Shown here: piece after piece, positions 1-9,200 of the stretch
Layout: each line of letters opens with the position of its first letter
How positions within the stretch are numbered: the first letter of the stretch is position 1
Assembly: GCA_964409865.1 (NCBI GenBank)
Contig: CAYPGE010000002.1
Location: forward strand, 1-64,000
DNA: 64,000 nucleotides
From: Anammoximicrobium sp964409865
Lineage (GTDB): Bacteria; Planctomycetota; Planctomycetia; Pirellulales; Pirellulaceae
Reading direction: 5' to 3'
The notes under the pieces: generated by a model
Database searches by the model: none
What the model was told of the DNA's origin: nothing
The model's input: the letters and a program-made list of their open reading frames with translations, nothing else
Translations under genes and position numbers: made by a program

Positions 1-2
1 AG

Positions 3-506
3 ATGCAAACTGCGAAGACCGTTACGCCGCGGATCACCCACCGCAGCAGATCGCGGCAGCGGCGTGGCGGCCCGTTCCGGCGAGGCGCGACGTTGATCGA
101 AACGGCACTGGTGTTGATGCTGTTCTTGATGTTGCTGTTCGGCATGCTGGACCTGGGCCTGCTCGTGTTTCGTCACCAGATGCTGTCGTTTGCGGCGCGG
201 CGCGGTGCGCGCGAGGCGATCGTTCACGGCGAGTACGCCGACCGCCTGGGCATCTGGGGCCCGGCGCCGATCAGCGGCACGCTGGATTCGCTCGGTGCTG
301 CAATCCGGGACAAATTCGAGCCGCACCTGGTCGGCATGGCTCCGCAAGACATCGACGTGCAGATCACCTGGCTGGATGGGACGAACAACTTCAAGAATCG
401 CATTCAAGTCACGTTGACGACGGACTACACCCCGATCACGACGTTCATTTTCGGCAGCCCGTCGTTTGATGTGAGCGCTTCTTCCACGATGCCTATCGCG
501 CACTAG
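3..506 (+). CDS. TadE-family pseudopilin-like protein
   Basis: A 167-aa protein with a basic leader (residues 1-28) followed by one long hydrophobic helix (about 29-56). The junction RRG/ATLIE has a Gly followed by Glu at +5, the arrangement cleaved by prepilin peptidases, and the RGATLIETALVL stretch is typical of TadE proteins. Known family role: minor pseudopilin of Tad (Flp) pili, exported and anchored by the N-terminal helix. It lies 14 bp upstream of a TadG-like gene and opposite a secretin gene, which supports a Tad locus. The ATG is two bases into the window, so the gene may belong to an operon continuing leftwards and its start cannot be checked against an upstream ribosome binding site. 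Confidence 0.8.
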   Translation: MQTAKTVTPRITHRSRSRQRRGGPFRRGATLIETALVLMLFLMLLFGMLDLGLLVFRHQMLSFAARRGAREAIVHGEYADRLGIWGPAPISGTLDSLGAAIRDKFEPHLVGMAPQDIDVQITWLDGTNNFKNRIQVTLTTDYTPITTFIFGSPSFDVSASSTMPIAH

Positions 507-520
507 GAAGGGAGGAACCT

Positions 521-2077
521 ATGGCTAGGACTCGCTGGTCCGCAGGCAATCCGGGCGTCCGCCGGCCGGCGCGGCGGCGCGGGCGCCGGCGCCGGGGTAT
601 CGTGTTAGTTTGGTTCGCGCTGCTGCTGATCGTGCTCCTGGGATTCGCCGGTCTGGTCATCGACGGCGGGTTGCTGCTGAGCGCCCAGCGGCGGGCTCAG
701 AATGCGGCCGATGCGGCGGCCCTGGCGGCGGCTTACGACATGTATCGCGGGAAATCGACGGCGGTCACGACGGCCGAAACCTTCGTACGCCAGCGCAACG
801 GACTTCCCGACGCCACGGTCACGGTGAATATCCCCCCCAGCCAAGGACCGTACAGCGGCGAAACGCGCTACGTCGAAGTCATCGTGAACAATACGGTCTC
901 CACTTTTCTGGTTCACGTGCTGGGCGTCGACGCGCAGAACATGGCCACCGCCCGCGCGGTGGCAGGCTACGAATCGGTCGCGGCCGGCGAAGGCGTGATG
1001 GTCCTGGACCCCACCGCACGGCCGGGATTGGCCGTCAGCGGAAACGGCTCCATCCGGGTTCGAGGGCGGGTCGTGGTGAATTCCTGCGGCGAGGGCGTGG
1101 ACGAAAACGGGGAGCCCGTCGACACCAACGGAGACGGGGACAGTAATGACGGGATCGCTGCGTCAGGCGGCAAAGATGGCCCCGACTACGGAGTTTTCGC
1201 CGAGGTCATTGACGTGGTGGGGGGGGTCGACAAGCCGGAACTGTTCAAATCCATCAGCGGCGGCAATTCGCCACTGAAGTGCTACGGCACCGAAGAGCCG
1301 GATCCCCTCATCGACCTGCCGACTCCCACCACGGGCAATGGCGTGGATCCCACCCGGCGCGGGAACGTCACGGTCACGAACACCAATGTGCTCGGGCTGA
1401 ATGAGGATCAGGGCGGTCAGAACTTCGTCGCCGAGGGTGGGGAAGTGATCGGCAGCGGCCTGCACGTCGCCACCGCCGGCGAAGTCATCCTCCATCCCGG
1501 AGTCTACGGCAGTTTGTCAATCACAGGCGGCCAAGTGTACTTGATTCCCGGCATCTACGTCGTGGCGCCGCAGCAAAACGTGTCGGACGCCCTGAAAATG
1601 ACCGGAGGCTACGTGACGGCCGACGGGGTCATGTTCTACAACACCACACGAAGTTACTCGCCGGACACGGGCATGCCGGATGCCGGCGACTACACCGACA
1701 AGACGCCACTGCCTCAGGACGAGTACAACGGCGGTTTCACGATCAACTCGGGCATGGTTTTCACGCCCATCAGCAAGGACATCAACTACGGATCTCTATA
1801 TGTCGGTGCCAAGTCGGTGTCGCCGGTTTTCAACGGCATGCTGTTCTATCAGCGGCGCCGCAACGCCCGGGCCTTGGAGATTCAGGGCAATGCGGGCGAG
1901 GGCCAACTCCAGGGCACGCTGTACGCCAAGTGGTCGCTGTTCAAACTTGCAGGGCAGGGGACCTACGACGCCCAATTCATCGTCGGCAGCATGAATTGCT
2001 CCGGCAACGGCGTCGTGACCATTCTCGGAGCCGGGGAGCAGCGCGGTCGAGCCAACGCGGTGTTTCTCGTGGAGTAG
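521..2077 (+). CDS. TadG-like pilus assembly protein
   Basis: A 518-aa protein with a very basic N-terminus (residues 13-26), one transmembrane helix (about 27-50) and the QNAADAAALAA motif at about 60-70, the hallmark of the TadG-like N-terminal region. The ATG is preceded by GGGAGGAACCT, a good ribosome binding site. The rest is predicted extracellular, Gly- and Asn-rich, and resembles beta-solenoid surface proteins. Residues 201-211 read DTNGDGDSNDG, an Asp/Asn-spaced calcium-loop-like motif. Family knowledge: TadG is anchored in the inner membrane and takes part in Tad pilus assembly. It probably forms an operon with the TadE-like gene. The large C-terminal domain is not recognised. Confidence 0.75.
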   Translation: MARTRWSAGNPGVRRPARRRGRRRRGIVLVWFALLLIVLLGFAGLVIDGGLLLSAQRRAQNAADAAALAAAYDMYRGKSTAVTTAETFVRQRNGLPDATVTVNIPPSQGPYSGETRYVEVIVNNTVSTFLVHVLGVDAQNMATARAVAGYESVAAGEGVMVLDPTARPGLAVSGNGSIRVRGRVVVNSCGEGVDENGEPVDTNGDGDSNDGIAASGGKDGPDYGVFAEVIDVVGGVDKPELFKSISGGNSPLKCYGTEEPDPLIDLPTPTTGNGVDPTRRGNVTVTNTNVLGLNEDQGGQNFVAEGGEVIGSGLHVATAGEVILHPGVYGSLSITGGQVYLIPGIYVVAPQQNVSDALKMTGGYVTADGVMFYNTTRSYSPDTGMPDAGDYTDKTPLPQDEYNGGFTINSGMVFTPISKDINYGSLYVGAKSVSPVFNGMLFYQRRRNARALEIQGNAGEGQLQGTLYAKWSLFKLAGQGTYDAQFIVGSMNCSGNGVVTILGAGEQRGRANAVFLVE

Positions 2078-2084
2078 TTTGCCG

Positions 2085-2115
2085 ATCATCACACGGAGTG
2101 TGATGGCTACTTTGA
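2085..2115. repeat. REP-like palindrome, family 1 (copy A)
   Basis: ATCACAC (2088-2094) pairs with GTGTGAT (2098-2104) around a GGA loop, followed by GGCTACTTTGA and a T-run. It lies in the 43-bp gap between two convergent genes and could act as a terminator or as an extragenic palindrome. A second copy with the same flanks lies at 33863-33896. Confidence 0.7.
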
Positions 2116-2120
2116 TTTTT

Positions 2121-2975
2121 TCACAGCCTCCGTGGCCCCGCAAAGACTGGCTGATTCTGCCAATAACCGGCGGGGATGGTGTTTGGGTCCAAGGGCATCT
2201 GGGCCGTCGTTTCCGTCGGGGGCAAGGGCCGGAGCACAGCGTCGGGCGGGGAGGTTGGCCGGGAGATCATCTTGCGGACGAGTCGCTGGCCTTGGTCCGC
2301 CTTGTCCAAACGCGGCGACTCCTGCCGGGCTTGTTGGTACAACGAGTCCGCTTCTTGCCAGCGCGATTCCAACGCGGCCGCGAGCGCCAGATTGCTCTTG
2401 GCCTCGCCGCTGCCACACCCTGCCCGCTGGAATTCGCGGTAGGCCTCGTCATGCCGTTGCTGCCGCGCCAGCAGCATGCCCAGGTTCGTGTGGGCGCGCT
2501 GAAAAGTGGGGTCCAGTTCCAAGGCCCGGCGGAAATGCGATTCGGCCACATCCCACTGGCCGCGGAGGTACTGGCTGTAGCCCAGATCGCAATGCACGCC
2601 GGCGCTGTCAGGTCGGACCGCCAGAGCCGTCTGAAACAATTCGTCCGCCTCGCTCAGTCGTCCCTGCTTCGAGTAAACCACGGCCAGGCGATGGGAGGCG
2701 TCGGCGTGGCCTGGGGAGTGCCTCAGTATTTTCTGGTACGTGTTGGCCGCATCCTGCAGTTTTCCCTCTCGCTCCAGCCCCTGGCCCTCGGCAAGCAGCA
2801 GCCGGTTCGCTTGCTCGACGCGCGAAACCTGTCCGCTCGCCTCCGTCGCGGAGGTCCGGTCTTGAGACGCGGAAGGCGTGTCTCGCGAAAAGGGCCACGT
2901 CAACGGCTGGCTGAAGCTCTTGCAGCCGGCCGTCAACAACAGGACCAGCAAGGAGAGATGTATGCATCGGCTCAT
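2121..2975 (-). CDS. TPR-repeat lipoprotein (TadD-like position)
   Basis: A 284-aa protein starting at the ATG at 2975, preceded by ACGAGGCTTCCC. An upstream in-frame ATG (3086) would overlap the neighbouring gene and place the signal peptide internally, so it is rejected. Residues 1-18 form a lipoprotein signal ending LLTAGC. About residues 53-215 form at least four tetratricopeptide repeats with the usual G/Y/A spacing, for example the stretch beginning HADASHRLAVVY. In Tad loci a TPR lipoprotein (TadD) assists secretin assembly. The position downstream of the secretin gene fits that role, but this is inference, since many TPR lipoproteins have other roles. Confidence 0.7.
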   Translation of the reverse strand: MSRCIHLSLLVLLLTAGCKSFSQPLTWPFSRDTPSASQDRTSATEASGQVSRVEQANRLLLAEGQGLEREGKLQDAANTYQKILRHSPGHADASHRLAVVYSKQGRLSEADELFQTALAVRPDSAGVHCDLGYSQYLRGQWDVAESHFRRALELDPTFQRAHTNLGMLLARQQRHDEAYREFQRAGCGSGEAKSNLALAAALESRWQEADSLYQQARQESPRLDKADQGQRLVRKMISRPTSPPDAVLRPLPPTETTAQMPLDPNTIPAGYWQNQPVFAGPRRL

Positions 2976-3015
2976 GGGAAGCCTCGTTTTGTAAGCCGCG
3001 TTGCGCTCGCTGACG

Positions 3016-3873
3016 TCAACGCAAGGGAAGAGACATGCCGCCAGCCCCCACCGCCGCAGTAGGACGCATGTTGCGGCTGGCGCCAACGCCTTGGCCGGAT
3101 TGGCCGGATTGTTCCAGGAAACGATCGAACACCTGGACGGCTTCCACGCCCATCAGACCGCTGGGGGCCGGACCGACGATCACGTGTTCGTCCGCCACGT
3201 TGGCGCCGATCCGCTGCAACTCCTGCAACACGTGCTCGCGCCGCTGGGCGTCGAGAGTGGGATTGCCGGGCGACTGCTCGATCACGATCGGCGCCGGCAT
3301 GATCATGAATTTCTGTGCGACTCGAAGGAGTTCTCGTCGACCCCGCGCGCTGAGTTCCTGGGGATGTTCGCCGTCGACTGGCAGAAAATCAAACTGGTAC
3401 AGGACCAGCTGGGCACGCCAACTAGCAGCGAGTTGGGTCGCGATCGCCTTGCGGGTCACAGAGCCAAAAGGCGGCTCGTCAAAGTACTCGCAGTATCCCC
3501 AGTGGGTTTCTTGGAGGAATGGCTTCCAGCGGTTGCGCCAGCTGCGCGCGATGAAGCCGTTACTGCCACAGCCCGCCGGCGTGCTGTCGACGCACGAAGT
3601 ACAGGTCGCCGGCAGCCCCGCCGCGGCATCGGCGAAGGAACGATAACGCAGGTCCATCGGACCGGACTCGCTGGGATAGACCAACGGCGCGTGGAGGGCT
3701 GCGGGGGGCGTTGCCAGCACATCGAGTTCCTGCGAGTTGGGGGCCGCGCCGGGGGCCGCAGGCGAAGCTTCGGCCACGGACGGTTCCCGAGCCTGCTCCT
3801 GGGCGCCCACCGCACAACTCAGTGCCAGCACCAGCCCGATCGGCAGCATCAGTTTATGAGCCATCATGTCCAT
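3016..3873 (-). CDS. secreted protein with OmpA-like C-terminal region
   Basis: A 285-aa protein with a signal peptide (about 1-24, ending AVGAQ). A Cys-containing middle (CTSCVDSTPAGC) precedes a WGYCEYF stretch. About residues 170-240 resemble the OmpA peptidoglycan-binding fold in spacing: a long helix with LSARGRRELLRVAQ, a strand, then LDAQRREHVLQELQRIGA. The usual GHTD signature is absent. It lies between the secretin gene (49 bp upstream) and the TPR lipoprotein gene (40 bp downstream) on the same strand, so a role in pilus or outer-membrane anchoring is plausible but inferred. The ribosome binding site at the chosen ATG is weak, and internal ATG codons at residues 3 and 4 are alternatives. 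Confidence 0.55.
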   Translation of the reverse strand: MDMMAHKLMLPIGLVLALSCAVGAQEQAREPSVAEASPAAPGAAPNSQELDVLATPPAALHAPLVYPSESGPMDLRYRSFADAAAGLPATCTSCVDSTPAGCGSNGFIARSWRNRWKPFLQETHWGYCEYFDEPPFGSVTRKAIATQLAASWRAQLVLYQFDFLPVDGEHPQELSARGRRELLRVAQKFMIMPAPIVIEQSPGNPTLDAQRREHVLQELQRIGANVADEHVIVGPAPSGLMGVEAVQVFDRFLEQSGQSGQGVGASRNMRPTAAVGAGGMSLPLR

Positions 3874-3921
3874 CGATTCCGTTTCACAAGCTAGGCCGGA
3901 ACCGCTCCGGCAGGGATCACG

Positions 3922-5721
3922 TTATTCGGTAAAGCCCACGGGGCCGTACACATGGTCTCGTTCCAGGTGAAACAGCGGCACCAGGTGCCACGGATCGTCC
4001 CAACCGGTCGTGGTGCGGTACAGGCGTCCCCGGCGGCCCTCGATGCGGTTCAGGAAATAGAACTCCAAATCGTTCGGTTCCTGAAGGTCGGCCCCGGGCA
4101 AGCACGGCACCTCGTGCGCCTCCAGCGGAGTGACCAGGTAGGGAGTCACGAACACCACCAACTCCTTCTCCTGCCGCTGGTGCGACGTCTTGCTGAACAG
4201 CGGCCCGACGTACGGCAGGTCGCCCAAACCGGGAACCCGCTGAGTCGTGCCGCCCATCTCGACCGTCAACAGGCCGGCGAGGACCAGGGTCTGACCTTCC
4301 TTGAGTTCCACCGTCGTGTCCACGCGCCGGGTATTGACGCCCGGAATCGGATCGCCGTCCTGAACCAGGGTCGTGCCGATTTCCTCATCGATCGTGCTGA
4401 CCTCCGGAGCGACCTTCAGCCGGATCGTCCCTTCGTCGAGGATCGTGGGCACGAAGTTCAGCAGCACGCCAAACTCCTTCCATTCCACCGTCACGGAGCC
4501 GACTCCGCCCGCAGTACTCTGCTGGATCGGCACCGGAAACTCGCCACCTGCCAGAAAGCTGGCCTCTTGCCCGTTCAGGGCCACCAGGTTTGGCTCGGCC
4601 AAAATCGAAAGCAGACTATTGTCCCGCAACGCTCGCAGCATCAACTCGACGCGCCCGGTAGGGAAAATCCCGAAGGCCGTCGTGGAGGTCCCCGGCGTCA
4701 AGCCTCCCAAACTGACCCCGGCTCCAGCGATCTGTGTCCCCAGAACGGTTCCATTGTCCGTCTCCATGAAGATGTCCGCCCCGATCTCGCGGAGGCCGGT
4801 CCGGTTCAGTTCGGCCACGCGAACCTGGAGCATGATTTGCTGCGTGCCGGGCACCTGCAGGAGGTTGATGACTTGCGGGGCGGGAGAAGTGACGCTGCCG
4901 CTCGGCCGAGCCCCGCCCTCGAAACCGGCGATCGGCTCCCGCGTCTGGCCTTCGGAGCCGGGTTCCCCCTCCTCGCCTCGTTGCGGCGCAGCGGGGCCGA
5001 CGGGAAGGGAGGCGGCGGGTGCAGCGCCCTGTTCCCGCCGGGTGACCTGCACGGACGACAACCAAAGTCGCAAGGTCTGTTCGATCTGCCCGGCCTGGAC
5101 GACGCTGCGCGCCTGGCCTTCGAGGATGATGTGTTCGCGGAGTTGTGACAAGCGGATCAGAGCATCCGGGTAAATCTGCCGCAGCTGGGTCTGAAACAAG
5201 GCCAGGTCGTAAACGACGTGAACTTCGAAGATATACGTTTCACCGTCCTCCGTCACAATCGTGAAATCCGTCACGCCCGCGCGTTTGCCCGCCAGACGCA
5301 GCATGCGCGGGTTCGGCAGCACCTCGAAGTCCAAGACCGTAGGATCCGCCACGGCCACGACTGCCGCTCCACCCTCAGACGCGATGGGCTTTTTGGTCGT
5401 CAGCATCCGGGCCTGCCCGACGATGACTTCGATCGCGGCGTCGGAGCCTTTTAGAGAGTCGAGAAACGCCGCCATCGGCTCGCGCTCGCGGCCTGCACGC
5501 GCGGTCGTCCAACGCTCCTGTTCTTCCGGTCCCTCGGTCGGCCGGGGCGACATCAGCGGAACCACGGGGCGGACTTGGGGCATGCCGCCGATGTACCCTG
5601 GACCGACGACGGGCGAAGTCTGCGCCAGAAGGTTCGTACAGAGCGACTGGGGGCCGACCCCAAAGACGAGGAGGAGCAGGCCCAAGCCGAACAACTGATT
5701 TTTGCGGTTCAACGCTAGCAC
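3922..5721 (-). CDS. type II/III secretin, CpaC/RcpA family
   Basis: A 599-aa outer-membrane secretin. It starts at a GTG preceded by GGGGAAAGCATC. A signal peptide covers about 1-34. Residues about 95-170 form the pilus-assembly N-terminal domain (IEVIVGQARML, then the EDGETYIFEVHV strand), followed by an N1/BON-like region (about 175-225), a Pro/Gly-rich linker, and the secretin core (about 280-530) with LLQVPGTQQIMLQVRVAEL, VALNGQEASFLAGGEFP and the conserved LKEGQTLVLAGLL and VPGLGDLP segments. Known role: the multimeric outer-membrane pore through which Tad pili emerge. It heads the minus-strand part of the Tad locus. An extra tail of about 60 residues follows the core. Confidence 0.9.
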   Translation of the reverse strand: MLALNRKNQLFGLGLLLLVFGVGPQSLCTNLLAQTSPVVGPGYIGGMPQVRPVVPLMSPRPTEGPEEQERWTTARAGREREPMAAFLDSLKGSDAAIEVIVGQARMLTTKKPIASEGGAAVVAVADPTVLDFEVLPNPRMLRLAGKRAGVTDFTIVTEDGETYIFEVHVVYDLALFQTQLRQIYPDALIRLSQLREHIILEGQARSVVQAGQIEQTLRLWLSSVQVTRREQGAAPAASLPVGPAAPQRGEEGEPGSEGQTREPIAGFEGGARPSGSVTSPAPQVINLLQVPGTQQIMLQVRVAELNRTGLREIGADIFMETDNGTVLGTQIAGAGVSLGGLTPGTSTTAFGIFPTGRVELMLRALRDNSLLSILAEPNLVALNGQEASFLAGGEFPVPIQQSTAGGVGSVTVEWKEFGVLLNFVPTILDEGTIRLKVAPEVSTIDEEIGTTLVQDGDPIPGVNTRRVDTTVELKEGQTLVLAGLLTVEMGGTTQRVPGLGDLPYVGPLFSKTSHQRQEKELVVFVTPYLVTPLEAHEVPCLPGADLQEPNDLEFYFLNRIEGRRGRLYRTTTGWDDPWHLVPLFHLERDHVYGPVGFTE

Positions 5722-6260
5722 GATGCTTTCCCCGCTTGATTGCTGTGACCGTCTGTTTTGGCATACGACCCAAAACCGGCTTTCCTGTTAATCGCACTAT
5801 AGGAGGGACAATCGGCAAGTCCCGCAGCCAACTCAACGACGAACCCCTTCAACGGGATACCCGGCAGAACCAAGAGAATCGCATCATTCGGCAAACTCGA
5901 CGAAGAGGGGGCTTGGTCGATTGGTCCCACAACGTTCAGCCGCCGCAAAACCTGGTGTCGTACTCCGATCCCAGCCCGACGCGTGCCACTGCAGATTCCC
6001 TGGTTTTTGAGATCGTCAAGGTTTCCCCAGATTGCCCAGGCCGCGTCAGGCGACTGTTCTATCGGAGACGACTCGCGAGGATGAAGAACGACTTCAATCG
6101 TGCTTGCGAAATCCGCCGCATGGCGCGTACTATAAGGCATCCGAGGGCAGACTTACCCGCGATTGCACCTCGCCACGGCAAACCAGCCAGCGGTCCAGGC
6201 AGTCGAGGGATCGTCCTCTGCCCCGCGCCGCTTGCACTCTTACGCTGGAGCACCCGTGCT
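5722..6260. other. 539-bp divergent intergenic region
   Basis: It lies between the divergent secretin and 1310-aa secreted-protein genes and should contain both promoters. The plus frame of the downstream gene stays open across it, but without a signal peptide or recognisable protein character, so the downstream start was placed at 6261. No RNA gene, repeat or clear promoter consensus was identified. Confidence 0.4.
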
Positions 6261-9200
6261 ATGTTGTTTTCGTCGATCTGTGCCGCCGTGTGTTCGTGCC
6301 TGTTGTCCGCGTCCGCCGCGGCCAACCCTTGCACGAACGGATCGTTCGAGGAATTGAATCCGCAAGGGTTTCCCGCGGATTGGGGGCCGGTCGGCAGCCG
6401 GGCGGAAGTCAGTTCGGACGCCCATTCCGGGAAACGGTCACTGCGCATCGTCCGCACGACCGAGACGAAGGCCACGGAGAGCGGATTGAATCGTGCCTTT
6501 GGCTCGCCCACTGACAAGGGCGGCGCGATGCTGAAACAGCGCAGCGGCGGCATCGACTTCTGGTACAAAGCGGTGTCGGCACAGAACGCCGAGTTGTGCA
6601 TCTACGCCATCCCGATGGACGCCGACGCGGTGGAGAAAACTGGGGCGGCGCGAGCCAAGTTTGCGGTTCCAGCGCATCACATCGGGGACGGACAGTGGCA
6701 CCACGCCCGGCTCAAGTATGATTTCACCCAGAAACCCAAGGTCCGCTGGGTCCACTTCGCAGCCCGGATCGTAGGCACGGCCGGCGAACTGCTGTTGGAT
6801 GATGTGTCTTACGTCGATCGCGTCGGAGCCTTGCTGCGGGTCGGTACGATTCAACTCGAGGAGGACCGCGATCGTCCCGGCGAGGCCTGCCTGGTCCGTG
6901 CCAAGATCGAGAACGCCGGCGACACGGAGATGACCGGGATTCGGGTGTCGATCAAGCTTCCTGCAGGTCTGACCGCGACCCCGGCGGAAGCCCAGATCGA
7001 CCGTCTGGCACCCGACCGTGCGACGCGGGCCGAATGGAAAGTCCGAGGCAGCCGGCGCGAGGCTTGCCGCTTCGAGGTGACGGCCCGGGCGGGCGAGGTC
7101 GAAGGCCAGGCCCAGTTGGAGTTGCGTTCCGGTTGGATGTTGCGCAGCTTCGGCCCCGTGGCTCCCGTCGTTGCGGTGGGCGAGCCGGCCGTCATCGAGT
7201 GCGTGTTGGAGAACACCGGTCAGTTGATCGTGGCCAATCCGGTCTGCGAGTTCACTTTTGCAGCCGAAACCAGTCGGCAAACGTTGCCTGCGATTCCGCC
7301 CGGACGCACGGCCGTGTTGCGAGCGCCGTTCCTGACGAAAGAACAATTGCCGCGAGTCAAGGTCGGCGTGACGGCTACGGCCGACAGCGTCGCGGACAAG
7401 TTGACGGCGGACAGCGCGCTGACGGTCGGCGCCGCCGCAAGGTTGCCCGCGGAGGTTGGCCGGCTGAGCGCAAGGGTCGAGAAGGAATTCGCCGTCTTGG
7501 AGAACGGCGTCCTGCGTTTGGTTTTTCGCCGGCAGGCTTTTGGCTTTGGACCGGCGGAACTGTCCGTCGCGTCGGGCGCCGGGTGGAAGACGGTTGCCTG
7601 GCTTCCGCAACTGAGCCGGCTGCTGTACCGCGACAAAGCCGGCGTTCGGGTCGAGGAGGTGGTCTACGCCGAGGAGCCGCCGCAAGTCACCGCGACAGAC
7701 CCTGCCCAGCTGCAATTCTGCTCGATGCATCAGGACGGCGACGGCAATCGCTGGACCGTCACGGCCTCTTTCGAGTTGGCCGATTGGGCCAAGGAGGTGT
7801 CCACGCGGTACGAGGTATCTTGCGACAAGCCGGCACAACTGCTGGCGTTCGACGGTCCGATGCTGTACGCCTTGGATCGGACCGAAGCGGTCTTTCCAGG
7901 TTTGGAATGGCTGGTCGGCGACGAGGTTTCTTCCAATGCGCTGGACATTGCCGAGGACCATCCCGACCGGATTCGCTACGTCGTGCATCCGAATATGATC
8001 ACGATTCCCGCCATCGGCCTGACGGGCCCGACGGCCACCGTCGGTTTGTCGTGGGACGTGCATCAGCGCTGGGACGGCAAGCGCGATCGCCCGTCGGCCG
8101 TCTTCGCCTCGCCGGATCGCTTTCAGAATCAGCGCTCGCACCTGGCCGGATTGTTCCTGCCCACGGTGCCGGAATTTGTGGACCGCAACCAGCGCGAAGC
8201 GGCTCGGCCGTACGGACTCAAGGCCAACCAACCCCTGCGGCTGCAGGCCACGGTCATGGCGGACGCGGCGGCGCGCAGCCCGATCGCGGTCATGGAGCGT
8301 TGGCTGCGGGCTCAGGGCTTGCCGGAACCCGCGCCGCTGCCGCGCGGGTCCTACGAGCGGGAGATCGAGTTCTGGATGCAGGCTTACCTGCAATCGTTGT
8401 GGTTGCCGGAGAGCAAGCAGTGGTGGACGACCAAGGGCAACGCGGTCTTGTCCGCCACGGGCCGCCCGCGTTCCTATATCGCCGACTTGATGGCCGGGGC
8501 GCTGATCATTCGGGACGAGGAGTTGCGGCGGCGGTGCCGTGCGCGGGCGGAGGAGGTGCGGGCGTTGGTGGGAGGCGAGCCGCGACTGGACGCCCAGCGG
8601 TTCCCGAATCGGGCGGATCTGGCCTTTGCCAATCCGGCCGCCGCCGCCGGACTGCTGGCCCAACTCGGCGCGGACGGCGGCTGGCGGTTCGATGCCGACC
8701 AACAGCACGACAGCGGCCCGTTTGTGGGCATGGATTATTACGAGTTGGGGCCGGATGACGCGTTGGAGTTGGGCACCTGCGCCCGGAAAGCGTATGAAGT
8801 CCTGCGGTACGCGCGGATCGCGGGCGACCAGGAAGCGTACCAACGGATGCAGGACACCTTGGCCTTGATGGAACGGTTCCAGGTGCCGCGCGCCGCCCAG
8901 GTTTGGGAAATCCCGGTCCACACGCCGGACGTATTGGCGGCCGCCGACGCGGTGGACGCGTTCGTCGAAGCCTACCGGTTTGCCGGCGACCGCCGCTGGC
9001 TGGACAACGCCGTGGTGTGGGCCAAACGCGGGTTGCCGTTCATCTACTGGTGGAGCGACCCGGAAAAGCCTTACCTGCTGGGCGCCAGTATTCCGGTGTT
9101 CGGCGCCACCTGGTACCGCGGTTCCTGGTTCGGCCGTCCCGTGCAGTGGAACGGCTTGCGGTATGCGGTCGCTCTGCTGCGACTGTCGGAGCACGACAAC

